NCBI RefSeq assembly: GCF_029625215.1
Contig: NZ_CP121197.1
Location: forward strand, 4,402,001-4,466,000
From: Aurantibacillus circumpalustris
GTDB taxonomy: Bacteria > Bacteroidota > Bacteroidia > B-17B0 > Aurantibacillaceae
Reading direction: 5' to 3'
Length of the DNA stretch: 64,000 bases
The position numbers and the translations under genes were made by a program. The notes below the pieces were generated by a model. It worked only from the letters and a program-made list of their open reading frames with translations. It was not told the origin of the DNA and did not search any database. This document shows positions 38,833 to 49,461 of the stretch, piece by piece. Numbering within the stretch: position 1 is the stretch's first letter; every line of letters starts with the position of its first letter.

Positions 38833-39519
38833 TTAAATGGAAGATTTTTTTTTCAGGATCATGAAATCCTTTAGATAGAAGGGTTCGAAGTAGGCTAACT
38901 CTTCAAATTCTTTTTCTTTAAATCTATTAAAGACTAATTGCGAGATATGTTCGACAGATGGATTTATTCCCTCGATGAAGCGTGAATTCTCTATTTGGTT
39001 CAATAAGGCTTTGCATTTTGACATGCCGTCACCAAAATAGAACACCTTGGGGTGAGAGGCGAACTTCAAAACAGAACTTTCGTTAAGAATTAACGCTTCG
39101 ATGGGACTCAATAATTTTAGATCATCCGAGTAAAGAGCGGTGTATACTTCCATTCTTCTAGCATCTATCATAGGGCAATAAAGCCCAGGTTCTTGCTGCT
39201 TAATATAAGCCGCATTTGCCATAATTTGCAGAGTACTTAAGCCTATTAAAGGTATATTTAGAGCGTAGGCTAATCCCTTAGCAGCACTAACCCCAATGCG
39301 CAGTCCGGTGTAGGAACCTGGCCCTTTACTTACAGAAACAGCATTTAGTTGCGATGGCAGAAGATTACATGATTTTAAGGCTTCTTGAATAAAGAGATGT
39401 AAATTTTCAGCATGTGTAAATCCTTCATTTATTTCTTTAAAGAAAAGAACTTTTTCATTTTCAGAAATTGAAACAGAACAAACTGTTGTAGCAGTTTCTA
39501 TATTTAGTATGTAAGCCAA
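38833..39519 (-). CDS. tsaB: tRNA t6A biosynthesis protein TsaB
   Basis: TsaB is the scaffold partner of TsaD in making t6A at tRNA position 37. The 228-residue protein has the ASKHA-fold opening ILNIETATTVCSVSI and the block VSKGPGSYTGLRIGVSAAKG characteristic of TsaB. It lies 30 bases downstream of the membrane-fusion adaptor gene and ends before a terminator. Confidence 0.93.
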   Translation of the reverse strand: MAYILNIETATTVCSVSISENEKVLFFKEINEGFTHAENLHLFIQEALKSCNLLPSQLNAVSVSKGPGSYTGLRIGVSAAKGLAYALNIPLIGLSTLQIMANAAYIKQQEPGLYCPMIDARRMEVYTALYSDDLKLLSPIEALILNESSVLKFASHPKVFYFGDGMSKCKALLNQIENSRFIEGINPSVEHISQLVFNRFKEKEFEELAYFEPFYLKDFMILKKKSSI

Positions 39520-39549
39520 TTACTATTAATTTGTATAACTGCTTTATGT

Positions 39550-40902
39550 TTATTTATCCGTTTTATAAAGGTCTTCTTTTTTCACCACTTTTACCTTAGT
39601 TTTTTCGGTTAAATTTTTAGATACCGCGCTATAAGGTCCACAAATAATTACGTCTTTTTGTTTAATGCCGGAAATGATTTCAATATAATCATTATCCTGA
39701 ATTCCAGTTTTTACTTCAACTTGCTTTATTTGTTCGTTTTCAAGAACAAAAACGTATTCTTTTATTTTAACTTCTTTTTTTAAAGAGGCCGCTTCTTTTT
39801 CTTCTATCTCGTTTTTCACTTCTATCCTTCTTCTTTCATCACCATCCATTTTCGAGTCTAACGAATCTTTATTGCGTGTGGTAACTGCCTGTATTGGTAT
39901 ACTTACAACCTTGTTAACTCTTCGTGTTTGAATATCCACACTGGCACTCATACCTGGACGAAAAGGTATAAGATTTCGTTCGTTTATTAAATATCCGTAG
40001 GATTCTCTTAGCATTCTAACTTTTACAACAAAATTTGTTACCTGATCTACAGAAATTCCGGTTGCATTTGACGAGTTAGCTATCTCGCTTACAATACCTT
40101 TAAATTTTTTATCCATGTAGGCATCAACCTCAATAATGGCAGTATCATTTTTATGGACTTTGATAATGTCGTTTTCATTTACTTCAACACTTACTTCCAT
40201 TTCATTGAGATTCGCAAGACGCATAATTTCAGTTCCACTTAAACCATTTACACCCATTACACGTTCACCTTTTTCTACACTTAACTTTGAGATAGTTGCA
40301 TCAACCGGAGAGTAGATATAGGTTTTTTCCAAATTACTATTCGCTTCTTTTAAGGAAGCTTCACTACTTTCGATGGTAAACTGACTAGCATTTACGCCTG
40401 CCTCTAACGCCGATACATTTGCCTTGGCCCCTTCGTATTGGGCCTTAAGGGCATCAAAATCTTGTTGTGAAATAGCATTTTGTTCCAGTAATTTTTTATT
40501 ACGGTTATAAACAGTTTCACTGTTTAATAAATTTGCCTTTGCCTGTAATAACTGAGCTTGTGCTGTTTTTAAATTTGCCTTTGTGGTGTTAACAGATGCA
40601 TTCACTCGATCGTATGCGCTTACGTAAAGGTCGGGACGAATGCGGCAAAGCAAAGTACCTTTTTTAACCTGATCGCCTTCCTTAACAAGCATTTCAGTGA
40701 TTTCACCACTAACATCGCTACTGATTTTTAATTCAGTTTCCGGTTGAATTTTCCCTGTTGCAGAAACCACTTCTACGATGCTTCTTATCTGCGCCGCTTC
40801 AGTATAAACTTCTGTTGGTTTATTTCCCTTTAACACTTGCACTACCACAATAGCACCTACAGCAAGTATTCCAATAATAATAATCCAATAAATTCTTTTC
40901 AT
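39550..40902 (-). CDS. Efflux periplasmic adaptor (HlyD/MacA-like membrane fusion protein)
   Basis: The 450-residue protein has an N-terminal membrane anchor (IYWIIIIGILAVGAIVVV), a biotinyl-lipoyl-like half (VSATGKIQPETELKISSDVS), a long alpha-helical hairpin at about residues 85-190, and beta-barrel plus membrane-proximal domains. It should bridge an inner-membrane pump to a TolC-like channel. Near residue 350 is a charged insert (DSKMDGDERRRIEVKNEIEE). No pump or TolC gene is next to it in this window; tsaB follows instead. Confidence 0.88.
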   Translation of the reverse strand: MKRIYWIIIIGILAVGAIVVVQVLKGNKPTEVYTEAAQIRSIVEVVSATGKIQPETELKISSDVSGEITEMLVKEGDQVKKGTLLCRIRPDLYVSAYDRVNASVNTTKANLKTAQAQLLQAKANLLNSETVYNRNKKLLEQNAISQQDFDALKAQYEGAKANVSALEAGVNASQFTIESSEASLKEANSNLEKTYIYSPVDATISKLSVEKGERVMGVNGLSGTEIMRLANLNEMEVSVEVNENDIIKVHKNDTAIIEVDAYMDKKFKGIVSEIANSSNATGISVDQVTNFVVKVRMLRESYGYLINERNLIPFRPGMSASVDIQTRRVNKVVSIPIQAVTTRNKDSLDSKMDGDERRRIEVKNEIEEKEAASLKKEVKIKEYVFVLENEQIKQVEVKTGIQDNDYIEIISGIKQKDVIICGPYSAVSKNLTEKTKVKVVKKEDLYKTDK

Positions 40903-41087
40903 ATGTTGTCTTTCAAAACTACTTTTTATTCAAATCATTTTCAGCATAATAGTACAACCTTATTCAAAATACACTTTGCGTCTGATAAAACTACGAATGC
41001 ATAATAATTACATGGTATTTCCTGCAAGATCACACGTAATTTGTCCAAATTTAACTATTAAAAAAAGTATATCTCTAAAACCATGCT

Positions 41088-41095
41088 TAATTTTG
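41088..41095 (+). promoter_or_regulatory. -7 box upstream of the DUF255 gene (TAATTTTG)
   Basis: TAATTTTG fits TAnnTTTG and lies 39 bases before the ATG at 41135. Confidence 0.5.
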
Positions 41096-41134
41096 CGGCC
41101 TTAGTGTATGATTATTACCTCTTATAAAAATTAA

Positions 41135-43165
41135 ATGTCTATAAGTCCAAATAAAACACCGAACAGTCTCATTCATGAAACCAGTCCGTATTTATTGCAA
41201 CATGCTTATAACCCGGTAAACTGGCTTCCCTTTGGCGATAAGGCCTTTGAAATTGCAAAAAAAGAAAATAAACCAGTTCTAATTAGCATTGGTTATAGTG
41301 CCTGCCATTGGTGCCATGTTATGGAGCACGAAAGTTTTGAAGATATGCAGGTGGCAGAGCTTATGAATAAACACTTCATCAACATTAAGGTTGATCGTGA
41401 AGAACGAAGCGATGTGGATATGTTATATATGCAAGCAGTTCAATTAATGACAGGACAAGGAGGTTGGCCATTGAATTGCTTTGTTCTTCCAGATGGCAGA
41501 CCATTTTATGGAGGAACCTATTTCAATAAAAATCAATGGTTAAATATTCTACAAAATCTTTCTGACATTTATACAAAGGACCCTACAAAGGTAAACGAGT
41601 ATGCTACAGAGTTAACAAATGGCATTAAACAATCTGAGTTAATAACTACGAAAAATAAGTCCGAAGTAATCTTTAATAAAACCATTCTTAAGGAGAGTGT
41701 TGCGAAATGGAAAGAACGCATGGATAATGAAAACGGAGGGCCTAATCGAGCACCAAAATTCCCTTTGCCTTCTAATTACCAGTTTTTACTTCGCTATTCT
41801 TTACTTGAAAAAGATAAGGGAATACAAGATCATGTTGAACTCACGCTTCAGAAGATGGCTTTTGGTGGCATTTACGATCAACTTCGAGGTGGGTTTTCAC
41901 GATACAGCACAGATATGTTGTGGAAAGTTCCTCATTTTGAAAAAATGCTTTATGATAATTCTCAACTTGTATCGTTGTATAGTGAAGCTTATACACTTAC
42001 TAAAAACGAATTATACAAAGAGATTGCGGTAGAAACATTAGATTTTGTTGAAAAAGAATGGCTCACAAAAGAGGGCGCGTTTTATTCTGCTTATGATGCC
42101 GACAGCGATGGCGAAGAAGGGAAATATTATGTTTGGAATGAACTCGATTTAAAAGACCTTCTTGGTAAAGATTACGAGCTTTTTTCAAATTATTATTTGA
42201 TTAACGATACTGGTTATTGGGAACATGGCAATTATATTTTAATGCGTTCAGAAAATTTAGCCAGTCTTTTAGTGAAATTTAATCTTAACAAAGAAGAGGT
42301 CACCGAAAAAATTAATGCTTGTAAAGCTATTCTAAAACAAGAAGCAAAATCACGCATTATGCCGGGCTTGGATGATAAAAGCATTACATCCTGGAATGCT
42401 ATGATGTGCAGTGCCTTTGCAAAGGCCTATCTTTCTTTTGGTGATGAAAACTACAAAAACATAGCCTTACGTTCCATCAATTTTATTCTAAACACGCTTT
42501 CGCTTCCAGATGGAAAACTGTTGCGCACCTATAAAAATGGAGAATCGAAAATTGATGGGTTTTTAGAAGATTATGCATTCACCATTGAAGCGCTAATTAA
42601 TTGTTATCTCATCAGTCAAGACGAAAAGTACTTAAACAAAGCAAAAAGTATGACTGAATTTACGCTTGAAGCATTTAAAAATAAGGACAGTGATCTTTTG
42701 TATTACACAAACAATGGCTCTTCCGCGCTTATTGCTAAAACCACTGAAACAAGTGACAATGTTATACCCGCATCTAATTCCCAAATGGCAATAAATCTTT
42801 ATCAATTGGGTATTTATTTTGAAAAAAATGAATGGGTTGAAAAAGCCGAGCGCATGCTCAACAATTTTGTTGAAGAATTTAAAAATTATGGCGCTGGCTA
42901 TAGCAATTGGGGCTGTTTAGCACTTAATTTAACATATCCATTTAAAGAAGTTGCCATTGTTGGTAACAATGTTAATGAAAAGTTACGCCAGCTTTACGAA
43001 CGAGGCATAACAAATGCGATTTTCGCAGTACATGCTGAAGCATCTGATTTACCATTGGTTAAAGACAGGTTTGTAAATGGAAAAACACTTTTTTACGTTT
43101 GCGAAAACAAAGCCTGCAAACTACCGGTTACATCAGTTGAAGAAACAGTACACTTACTTGATTAA
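41135..43165 (+). CDS. DUF255 thioredoxin-like protein (YyaL/SSP411 family)
   Basis: The 676-residue protein opens with the family signature [20 protein letters not shown] and a thioredoxin-like domain whose active site is Cys57-His-Trp-Cys60 in [10 protein letters not shown]. The C-terminal two thirds form an alpha/alpha-barrel like that of glycan-processing enzymes ([24 protein letters not shown]). The cellular role is unsettled. No signal peptide is seen. Its 3' end overlaps the start of a secreted repeat protein. Confidence 0.92.
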   Translation: MSISPNKTPNSLIHETSPYLLQHAYNPVNWLPFGDKAFEIAKKENKPVLISIGYSACHWCHVMEHESFEDMQVAELMNKHFINIKVDREERSDVDMLYMQAVQLMTGQGGWPLNCFVLPDGRPFYGGTYFNKNQWLNILQNLSDIYTKDPTKVNEYATELTNGIKQSELITTKNKSEVIFNKTILKESVAKWKERMDNENGGPNRAPKFPLPSNYQFLLRYSLLEKDKGIQDHVELTLQKMAFGGIYDQLRGGFSRYSTDMLWKVPHFEKMLYDNSQLVSLYSEAYTLTKNELYKEIAVETLDFVEKEWLTKEGAFYSAYDADSDGEEGKYYVWNELDLKDLLGKDYELFSNYYLINDTGYWEHGNYILMRSENLASLLVKFNLNKEEVTEKINACKAILKQEAKSRIMPGLDDKSITSWNAMMCSAFAKAYLSFGDENYKNIALRSINFILNTLSLPDGKLLRTYKNGESKIDGFLEDYAFTIEALINCYLISQDEKYLNKAKSMTEFTLEAFKNKDSDLLYYTNNGSSALIAKTTETSDNVIPASNSQMAINLYQLGIYFEKNEWVEKAERMLNNFVEEFKNYGAGYSNWGCLALNLTYPFKEVAIVGNNVNEKLRQLYERGITNAIFAVHAEASDLPLVKDRFVNGKTLFYVCENKACKLPVTSVEETVHLLD

Positions 43166-44141
43166 ACCGTTGTTCATAGTCCTACTTTTGTCCTTCTTTA
43201 CCTTGGAAGCTCAGGTAATATTGCCTACCAGCGAAACTGCGTTTGAAAGTCAGCACAATTTTAATCCAGAAATAATTAAAACAAAAGGCATTAAAAAAAT
43301 TACTTTTGAAATTATAGATAAAAAGGATTTTGAAGTGGCCGTTGATAAAAGTCTTACCGAAACCTACGAGTTTAATACAGACGGTAAGTTGGCGCGTTTT
43401 TATTACACAAACATTATAAAAACAAAAGAGAAACAAATTACCAAAGTAGATCGCAGAGGCAATAAGACTTCGTATTGTGTGAATGAGTTTGTTTACGACA
43501 CTGTAAGTACCACTTACTTTTATGCAGGAAACAATTTAATTTTAAAAAGGCACCACGATGGCTTGGCCTATTATGAAAGTCGTTATTATCGCTACGATAC
43601 AAGCGGAAATCTGACCAAAGAATTACGTTTTAAAGAAACCAACAACAGTCCCGATAAATCGTTCTTTATTTTAGGTAATCAGGTATTGCTAAGTGAAGAC
43701 AGTTTTCAATACACCAAATACAGTTCTGGTCAGGTAAAATGTACGTTTTTAAATAACGAAAACAGACCGTACAAAGAGCGGATTAGTAATTTTGATAGTT
43801 TAGGAAGAAAAAAGAACGAAAGCGAACATTATACGGCGGCTTCGTGGATTCAACAAAACAAAACCTTTGAATACAAAAACAATCATTTAGTTTCGGCGCA
43901 ATTTGAAGGGAATACGGGAAACAAGGTGAGTATTAAAAACACTTACGAGTACGACGAATTAAATGAGCTATACACTGAGAAACACTACAAAAACGGTGAG
44001 CTGCAACGCGAAATAAGTTATGTAACCATTAAATTGGATACTTTATTAAACTCTTTCATTGTTCGCGATCCCGCAAACAAAAGCCTGCGCATCGTAAAAT
44101 TAAAATACGATTTTGGGATGATTGGCAAGAACGGGAAGTGA
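43158..44141 (+). CDS. Secreted protein with YD-like repeats, TTG start
   Basis: I do not recognise a named family. The best start is TTG at 43158, giving a signal peptide [18 protein letters not shown]; a longer reading from ATG at 43077 would put a hydrophilic 27-residue stretch before it and overlap the upstream gene by 89 bases. The body has spaced tyrosine-rich units such as [28 protein letters not shown] and [20 protein letters not shown], resembling RHS/YD repeats. With the TTG start it has 327 residues and overlaps the DUF255 stop by eight bases. Confidence 0.7.
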   Translation: MIKPLFIVLLLSFFTLEAQVILPTSETAFESQHNFNPEIIKTKGIKKITFEIIDKKDFEVAVDKSLTETYEFNTDGKLARFYYTNIIKTKEKQITKVDRRGNKTSYCVNEFVYDTVSTTYFYAGNNLILKRHHDGLAYYESRYYRYDTSGNLTKELRFKETNNSPDKSFFILGNQVLLSEDSFQYTKYSSGQVKCTFLNNENRPYKERISNFDSLGRKKNESEHYTAASWIQQNKTFEYKNNHLVSAQFEGNTGNKVSIKNTYEYDELNELYTEKHYKNGELQREISYVTIKLDTLLNSFIVRDPANKSLRIVKLKYDFGMIGKNGK

Positions 44142-44642
44142 AAGGATTCCAAAAACAATAGTGTCTAATTTCACATTTGTTTATTGAGCCATTTGTTTTT
44201 AACCGCAATTAGACAGTAGGAGCCTTTGAAAAAGGTGAACTACCTGTCTTAGTGCGGGTAATCCTCATTCGGCAAGCTCATGATAAACTTTATAGTGTTT
44301 GTAAGGATTTCTTAATGAGAGAACGCTTTGAAATCCCTACAAACACTTAATCGTAGACAGTTCTTTTTTTGAACTGTCTATTTAGGGTTTAAGATCTGCA
44401 TCTACCAATTTATACCAATACTAAGGACAAAATAGGCCAACGGACTTTTGGTATTAGTAGTTATACTACACTAAAGCAAAAAATTAACAGAAGAGCGTTT
44501 TGTGATGCCGTTACTTTTATAATCGAACATTTTAGGTTAATCTATAGAAAAGGTGTAAAGAATTGATGAGTCAGTTGTTTTTTTATAAAATTTAACTCAC
44601 TTTCTTCGTTATCTTTATTCAATCTAACTTTAAATATTTGAT
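44142..44642. other. 501-base gap rich in inverted repeats
   Basis: No ORF is supported. At 44162-44380 AGACAG/CTGTCT-type words occur five times and can form three stem-loops: 44211-44249 (with an inner CCTTT/AAAGG stem), 44294-44347 (18-bp stem, one mismatch, 18-base loop) and 44354-44380 (perfect 10-bp stem, T7 loop). The AGACA at 44211-44215 could instead pair with TGTCTAATT at 44162-44170, so two folds compete. TATCTTTA at 44610-44617 may be the -7 box of the next gene. Confidence 0.6.
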
Positions 44643-47600
44643 GTGAAGATTTGGCTCAAATATATATTTTCACTTTATTTATTGTTAAGCTGTATTGATA
44701 GTGTTGGGCAAAGTATTACTTGTCCCAGCCCATACCTATACTATCAGGGCACAACCCATCTTATGGCTTATGATCCATCAGCACCCTCATCTACTTCCAA
44801 TCCTGTTAGTACTGGTATTCCTGTTTTGCCCGGAGCAGCGGGAATTACATTCATGCCCAGCATCAATGGAGGAACGTTAAGTCCAACTTTTTATGTAACT
44901 AAACTCAGTGATTATTATTACTGGGATGGGCAAAGTTGGGTTAATACAGGACATTCCACTGGATCGACGGCCGCCAATATTGGAGGATGTGGTGGAGCCA
45001 TTTATAATTTTAGTCCGCCGAATTCAATCTACGTTTATTTTGGCACCAGCTCAAGTACTTTGCTCACCACTATCCCTGCCGGTCCTTCCTATGATATTGT
45101 AACAGATTGTAGTTGTAACTTTTACATTTTGAATGCCTTTGACCAAACTCTCGTAAAATATAACCCCTTGGGAATAATCGTCAACACTTATTCATTAGTA
45201 GGTTTACCTCAAACAAATGGCTTAGCAGGTTTTGCAATTATTGGAAATGATGTTTATTATCAAGGATTAACAGCCTTTTATAAAGGTGTTATTGGAACTG
45301 GATCTTCCATTAGCTTTAGCACGACATCCATTCCAATATTGTCGGTTGATGATTTTGCCTCATGTCCATTTACACCGTCTGTAACCAGTGGCACTCTTAG
45401 CGTACCCAGCATTATTTGTCCCGGTGAAACTACCACCATCAGCGCAACTACCACAGTAAGTCCTGTAAGTTATTCCTGGTCTGGTCCAGGTATCATTGGC
45501 GCAACTAATGGTTCTATTATAACAGCAAGCGTGGCGGGTGTCTATACCTGCATTATCAATTCGTCTGGCTGCCCTTTTGGTCCAGGATCTTACACGGCGG
45601 CTGTTAATGGTAGTCAATGTCTCACGGTCACAAATACTTCTATTACCTGCGCTAGTCTTGGTTCTGCAACGGTTGTGTCTACTGCAAGCGGAGGTCCCTT
45701 TTCATATACATGGATGCCTACAGGGCAAACTGGTTCAGTGGCTACGGGTCTGAACCCAGGCACTTACACCATTAACGTTTTTGATTTTTCAAATAATATA
45801 ACCTATACCGCCAGCACAATTTTTACTTCCTTAATTCCTTTAACAGGAAGTTTAAATGCCGCCACAAGTATAAGCTGTAACGGTGCAAGTACTGCCACTG
45901 CCCTTGTTACAAACTTTGCCGGAGGTTCGGGTTCAGAGACTTATTTGTGGGTAAACTCTGTTTCATCAACTACTTATAATTCTCCTTGTCCTTTGCTTGG
46001 AGCTGGAATCTGGTCCGTTATTGTAACGGATGCTTTAACTGGATGTCAGATTAAGGAGTCGTTTTACATCTCCCAACCACTGCCCTTTAATTTAGTCCTT
46101 TCTTCGTCCAGCCCTACTGCTTGCGTTGGTAACAGTGTTACTTTAAGTGGACAAAATTCTGGTGGAACCCCTTTTTTAAACGGTGCAGGTTATACTTATA
46201 GCTGGACTTCTGGTTCTGCAAGTAGTGTTCACGTGGTCAGCCAGGCACTTGCGGGAACTTCTGTTTATACTTTAAATAGTTTAGATTCTTTAAACTGCCT
46301 TGCCACACAAACCATTGGGATTGATTTTATCGAAACTGTCTTGACGGTATCAGATGTTTCTATTTGTCCACTAACGGTTGGTACTTTGACGGTTTCTGGC
46401 GCTACAAGTTATACCTGGGCTTCGACTACGTTCAGCCTGACAGGCATCACTTTTACGGATAGTCCAATGACGAATACTCAGTACACTGTGCTTGGAACAG
46501 CTTTAGGTTGTACAGCTACAGCTACAGCTTCTATTATTTTAAAACAGCCGCCAAACCCTTTTGTAACTAGTAACTCTCCACGTTGCGACGGAGATAATTT
46601 AGCATTTACTGCTTATGGTGGTGTTTCTTATTTATGGAACGGACCATCTAGTTTTAGCTCAGGTTTGCAAAATCCAAACATTAATCCTGTTTCAGTAAAT
46701 AATGCTGGTGTTTATAATCTTACAGTTACTGCTGTTAATGGCTGTACCGCTTCATTAACGCAAACTATGTTGGTAAATCCAACACCTACTTTAAGTGCGG
46801 CAGGGGCTACCATCTGTACTTCGCAGACATTAAATCTTTCTGCCAATTCAACGGCTACTACTTTTTTATGGACTGGTCCGCAAAGTTTTACTTCGAGTTT
46901 ACAAAACCCATTTATTACAAATCCTGTTGTTGGTAACACTGGAACCTATACCGTAAAAGCTACAAGTGCACTTGGTTGCACGAATAATGCTATTGCAACT
47001 GTTAGTGTTGTTCTTCCACCTTCATTAACAGCACAGCTTAGCAGTCACTCACTTTGTTCACAGGCTTTTAATGGTTCGCCAAATACCATTACCTTAACAG
47101 CAGGCGGCGCCAATACTTATTCTTTGGTAACGGTTCCCGATATGTTTAATTCTAATCCATCTGGACCAGTTTCTCCCTTATCAGCCATTCCTCCAAACAC
47201 GGGAATTGCTTCTGCTACTTTATCTGGTTCTAATGGTGTTTGTACAGTTACTACTGGACTTACTTTTTCAATCATTCCTAATCCAACAGTAACAATAAGC
47301 TCACCAACGCCTGTTATTTGTGCTGGTGAAACATATACTTACACCAACCAAGGTGCAAATACTTATACCTGGAGTTCGGCAACTCCAGGATTTACAACCT
47401 ATAATAACGGTGGCGTGGCGGTTGCGCATCCAAGCATTAATTCTGTGTTCTCAGTATTTGGTGGAAGTCTGGGGTGTAACTCTGCCAGCCAGACCAGCAG
47501 CATAACGGTTAATCCTTTACCGCAAATAAGCCTTGGCCCACAAACCCCAACGGTTTGTATTGGCAGCAAAGTAAATTTAAGCGCAAGTGGCAGCAGCGAA

Positions 47601-48767
47601 AATTACACATGGTCGCCTTACACCAGTCTGAGTAGTTTAACAGGAAACACAGTAAATGCTTTTCCAAATAGTCAACAAACTTATACAGTAATTGGCACTT
47701 TAAATTCATGCACCAGTACTGCTTTAATAACAGTTTCGGTAGTCGCGCTTCCGAGCCCAATAGCTACAGTTGTAAAACCCACCATTTGTTTGAACGAAAC
47801 AATAACCCTGCAAGGTTTCGGCGGAGAAATTTATGGCTGGCAGACACCAAACACTTTTTATTACGAAGGACAAACCGTGAATTTTGTGGCTAACACTCCA
47901 TCTTATGAGGGAACTTATACTTTAACTGTTACTGATAAAAATAACTGCAAAGCTTCCTCTACAACATCTGTAACTGTTTATAGTTTGCCGGGAGGTTCTC
48001 TGTTGGGTACAAAAATGAAAGGCTGTGTACCTTTTAAATCAGATTTTAATTATTATTCTGCTTCACCTTCTTCAACAGCAATAGCAACCACTTGGCAAGT
48101 GGGTTCAAAATTGTTTAGTACAAAAAGTTTCTCAACTGAATTTGTAAACGTCGGTACTTATACCATTACTGGTAATTTTATAGATACAATCACATACTGT
48201 GTAAATACAAAAACATTTGTAGTAGAAGCCTATCCAGTTCCGGTTGCCGATTTTTCTTTCCTTCCGGAAAAACCCATCGAAAATTTAGATCAGGTTATCT
48301 TCACAAATAATTCAACAGGAGAAGAACAAACAAAGTGGAATTGGTATTTTACAAATAATAAGGGATATATCTCCGAAAATAAAAACACCTCTTATCTTTT
48401 TACTGAAGCAGGTGTTTACCCTATCGCCATGATGGTTACTAACACTTGGGGCTGTGCAGATACTATTGTGAAAGCTATAAAAGTAGAGCCAGATCTTTCC
48501 GTCTATGTACCAAATGTATTTACGCCAAATAATGATTATTTAAACGACGTATTTATGCCAATTACACGCGCTTTAAAATCATACGAACTTTTAGTTTTTG
48601 ACCGTTGGGGAGCTAAAGTATTTTCAACAACAAAAGCAGATGAAGCTTGGGATGGAACATACAGAGGCGAACCGTGCAAAATGGATGTTTACGTGTGGAA
48701 AATAAGTTTATCTTCTGTAAATGGTGAGATGAAAACGATGACAGGGAATGTGATGTTGTCGCGTTAG
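44643..48767 (+). CDS. T9SS type B cell-surface protein with Ig/PKD-like repeats
   Basis: The 1374-residue exported protein uses a GTG start (the overlapping ATG at 44641 is followed at once by TGA). A signal peptide (IFSLYLLLSCIDSVGQS) is followed by many beta-sandwich repeats with conserved Cys and WTGP/YLWNGPSSF words, then a PKD-like domain (FSFLPEKPIENLDQVIF onward). The end is the type B sorting/gliding-motility domain (VPNVFTPNNDYLNDVF, FDRWGAKVF, GTYRGEPCKMDVYVWKI). It should be exported by the type IX system and held on the cell surface, as an adhesin-like protein. No partner genes are adjacent. Confidence 0.92.
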   Translation: MKIWLKYIFSLYLLLSCIDSVGQSITCPSPYLYYQGTTHLMAYDPSAPSSTSNPVSTGIPVLPGAAGITFMPSINGGTLSPTFYVTKLSDYYYWDGQSWVNTGHSTGSTAANIGGCGGAIYNFSPPNSIYVYFGTSSSTLLTTIPAGPSYDIVTDCSCNFYILNAFDQTLVKYNPLGIIVNTYSLVGLPQTNGLAGFAIIGNDVYYQGLTAFYKGVIGTGSSISFSTTSIPILSVDDFASCPFTPSVTSGTLSVPSIICPGETTTISATTTVSPVSYSWSGPGIIGATNGSIITASVAGVYTCIINSSGCPFGPGSYTAAVNGSQCLTVTNTSITCASLGSATVVSTASGGPFSYTWMPTGQTGSVATGLNPGTYTINVFDFSNNITYTASTIFTSLIPLTGSLNAATSISCNGASTATALVTNFAGGSGSETYLWVNSVSSTTYNSPCPLLGAGIWSVIVTDALTGCQIKESFYISQPLPFNLVLSSSSPTACVGNSVTLSGQNSGGTPFLNGAGYTYSWTSGSASSVHVVSQALAGTSVYTLNSLDSLNCLATQTIGIDFIETVLTVSDVSICPLTVGTLTVSGATSYTWASTTFSLTGITFTDSPMTNTQYTVLGTALGCTATATASIILKQPPNPFVTSNSPRCDGDNLAFTAYGGVSYLWNGPSSFSSGLQNPNINPVSVNNAGVYNLTVTAVNGCTASLTQTMLVNPTPTLSAAGATICTSQTLNLSANSTATTFLWTGPQSFTSSLQNPFITNPVVGNTGTYTVKATSALGCTNNAIATVSVVLPPSLTAQLSSHSLCSQAFNGSPNTITLTAGGANTYSLVTVPDMFNSNPSGPVSPLSAIPPNTGIASATLSGSNGVCTVTTGLTFSIIPNPTVTISSPTPVICAGETYTYTNQGANTYTWSSATPGFTTYNNGGVAVAHPSINSVFSVFGGSLGCNSASQTSSITVNPLPQISLGPQTPTVCIGSKVNLSASGSSENYTWSPYTSLSSLTGNTVNAFPNSQQTYTVIGTLNSCTSTALITVSVVALPSPIATVVKPTICLNETITLQGFGGEIYGWQTPNTFYYEGQTVNFVANTPSYEGTYTLTVTDKNNCKASSTTSVTVYSLPGGSLLGTKMKGCVPFKSDFNYYSASPSSTAIATTWQVGSKLFSTKSFSTEFVNVGTYTITGNFIDTITYCVNTKTFVVEAYPVPVADFSFLPEKPIENLDQVIFTNNSTGEEQTKWNWYFTNNKGYISENKNTSYLFTEAGVYPIAMMVTNTWGCADTIVKAIKVEPDLSVYVPNVFTPNNDYLNDVFMPITRALKSYELLVFDRWGAKVFSTTKADEAWDGTYRGEPCKMDVYVWKISLSSVNGEMKTMTGNVMLSR

Positions 48768-48867
48768 AGATGTTATAGTACTTTGAATTATAGTTTAAAG
48801 AAACTATCTAAATACTGAAAATTTAGACCGTGCAATACACTTGTAGAACTTAAAAGGTAAAAAATTA

Positions 48868-48902
48868 AAAAAAATGCCTGCATCGCTGCAGGCATTTTTT
48901 TA
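48868..48902. terminator. Bidirectional terminator between the T9SS gene and slyD
   Basis: AAATGCCTGCA (48872-48882) pairs perfectly with TGCAGGCATTT (48887-48897) around TCGC, with A and T runs on the two sides. It serves both convergent genes. Confidence 0.85.
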
Positions 48903-48909
48903 TTATTTT

Positions 48910-49422
48910 TTAGTGATGATGTCCACCTGGCCCATGAACATGGCCATGATCTAGTTCTTCTTGAGTAGCTTCGCGCACATCTAAAACTTCACCTATAAAA
49001 TGTAAATCATGTCCTGCTAAAGGATGATTAAAATCCATTTCAACTTCTTTTTCATTGATGCTTAATACACGCCCCATTAAAGGATTACCTTCTGCATCAC
49101 TCATTTCCAGATCCTGACCAACTTTTACACGCGCATCATCAAACTTTCCATCAACTTCAAATGCAGCTTTATCAATTTTTACCACGTAATCTTTTTCAAA
49201 ATCGCCATACCCATTTTTAGAACTAATTCTAAAATCAAATTTATCGCCTTTTTGTTTACCGCTAAGACTTGTTTCAAAGTCTGGCAGCACGCTTCCGTAA
49301 CCAAACAGAAACACAAAAGGATGCTCTGCACTTGTTTCTTCAATTAATTGTTCAGGTTCGTTGTTTTTACTTGCAGTTAAGTAGTAGTTAACTGAAACTG
49401 CTTTGTCTTCTGAAATAATCAT
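48910..49422 (-). CDS. slyD: FKBP-type peptidyl-prolyl isomerase SlyD
   Basis: The 170-residue protein has an FKBP domain split by an IF (insert-in-flap) domain, the SlyD layout: FVFLFGYGSVLPDFETSLSG, then VKVGQDLEMSDAEGNP, then MDFNHPLAGHDLHFIGEV. It ends in a His-rich tail (HGHVHGPGGHHH) that binds nickel or other metals in known SlyD proteins. It acts as a cytosolic chaperone/isomerase. It is the last gene of the sixA-ppk1-ppx-cdaA run, 39 bases after cdaA, before a terminator. Confidence 0.93.
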   Translation of the reverse strand: MIISEDKAVSVNYYLTASKNNEPEQLIEETSAEHPFVFLFGYGSVLPDFETSLSGKQKGDKFDFRISSKNGYGDFEKDYVVKIDKAAFEVDGKFDDARVKVGQDLEMSDAEGNPLMGRVLSINEKEVEMDFNHPLAGHDLHFIGEVLDVREATQEELDHGHVHGPGGHHH

Positions 49423-49461
49423 TATTTGCTGGTTTTTAAATTGGCTTTGAATTTAGGGATT

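Noticed and set aside
43077-43157. N-terminal extension of the YD-like protein from ATG 43077
   Set aside because: It lies wholly inside the DUF255 gene and would place a hydrophilic stretch before a clear signal peptide.
44695-47893. Several 60-85-residue ORFs on both strands within the T9SS gene
   Set aside because: They are shadows of a long Ser/Thr-rich repeat gene, with no start signals or recognisable motifs.
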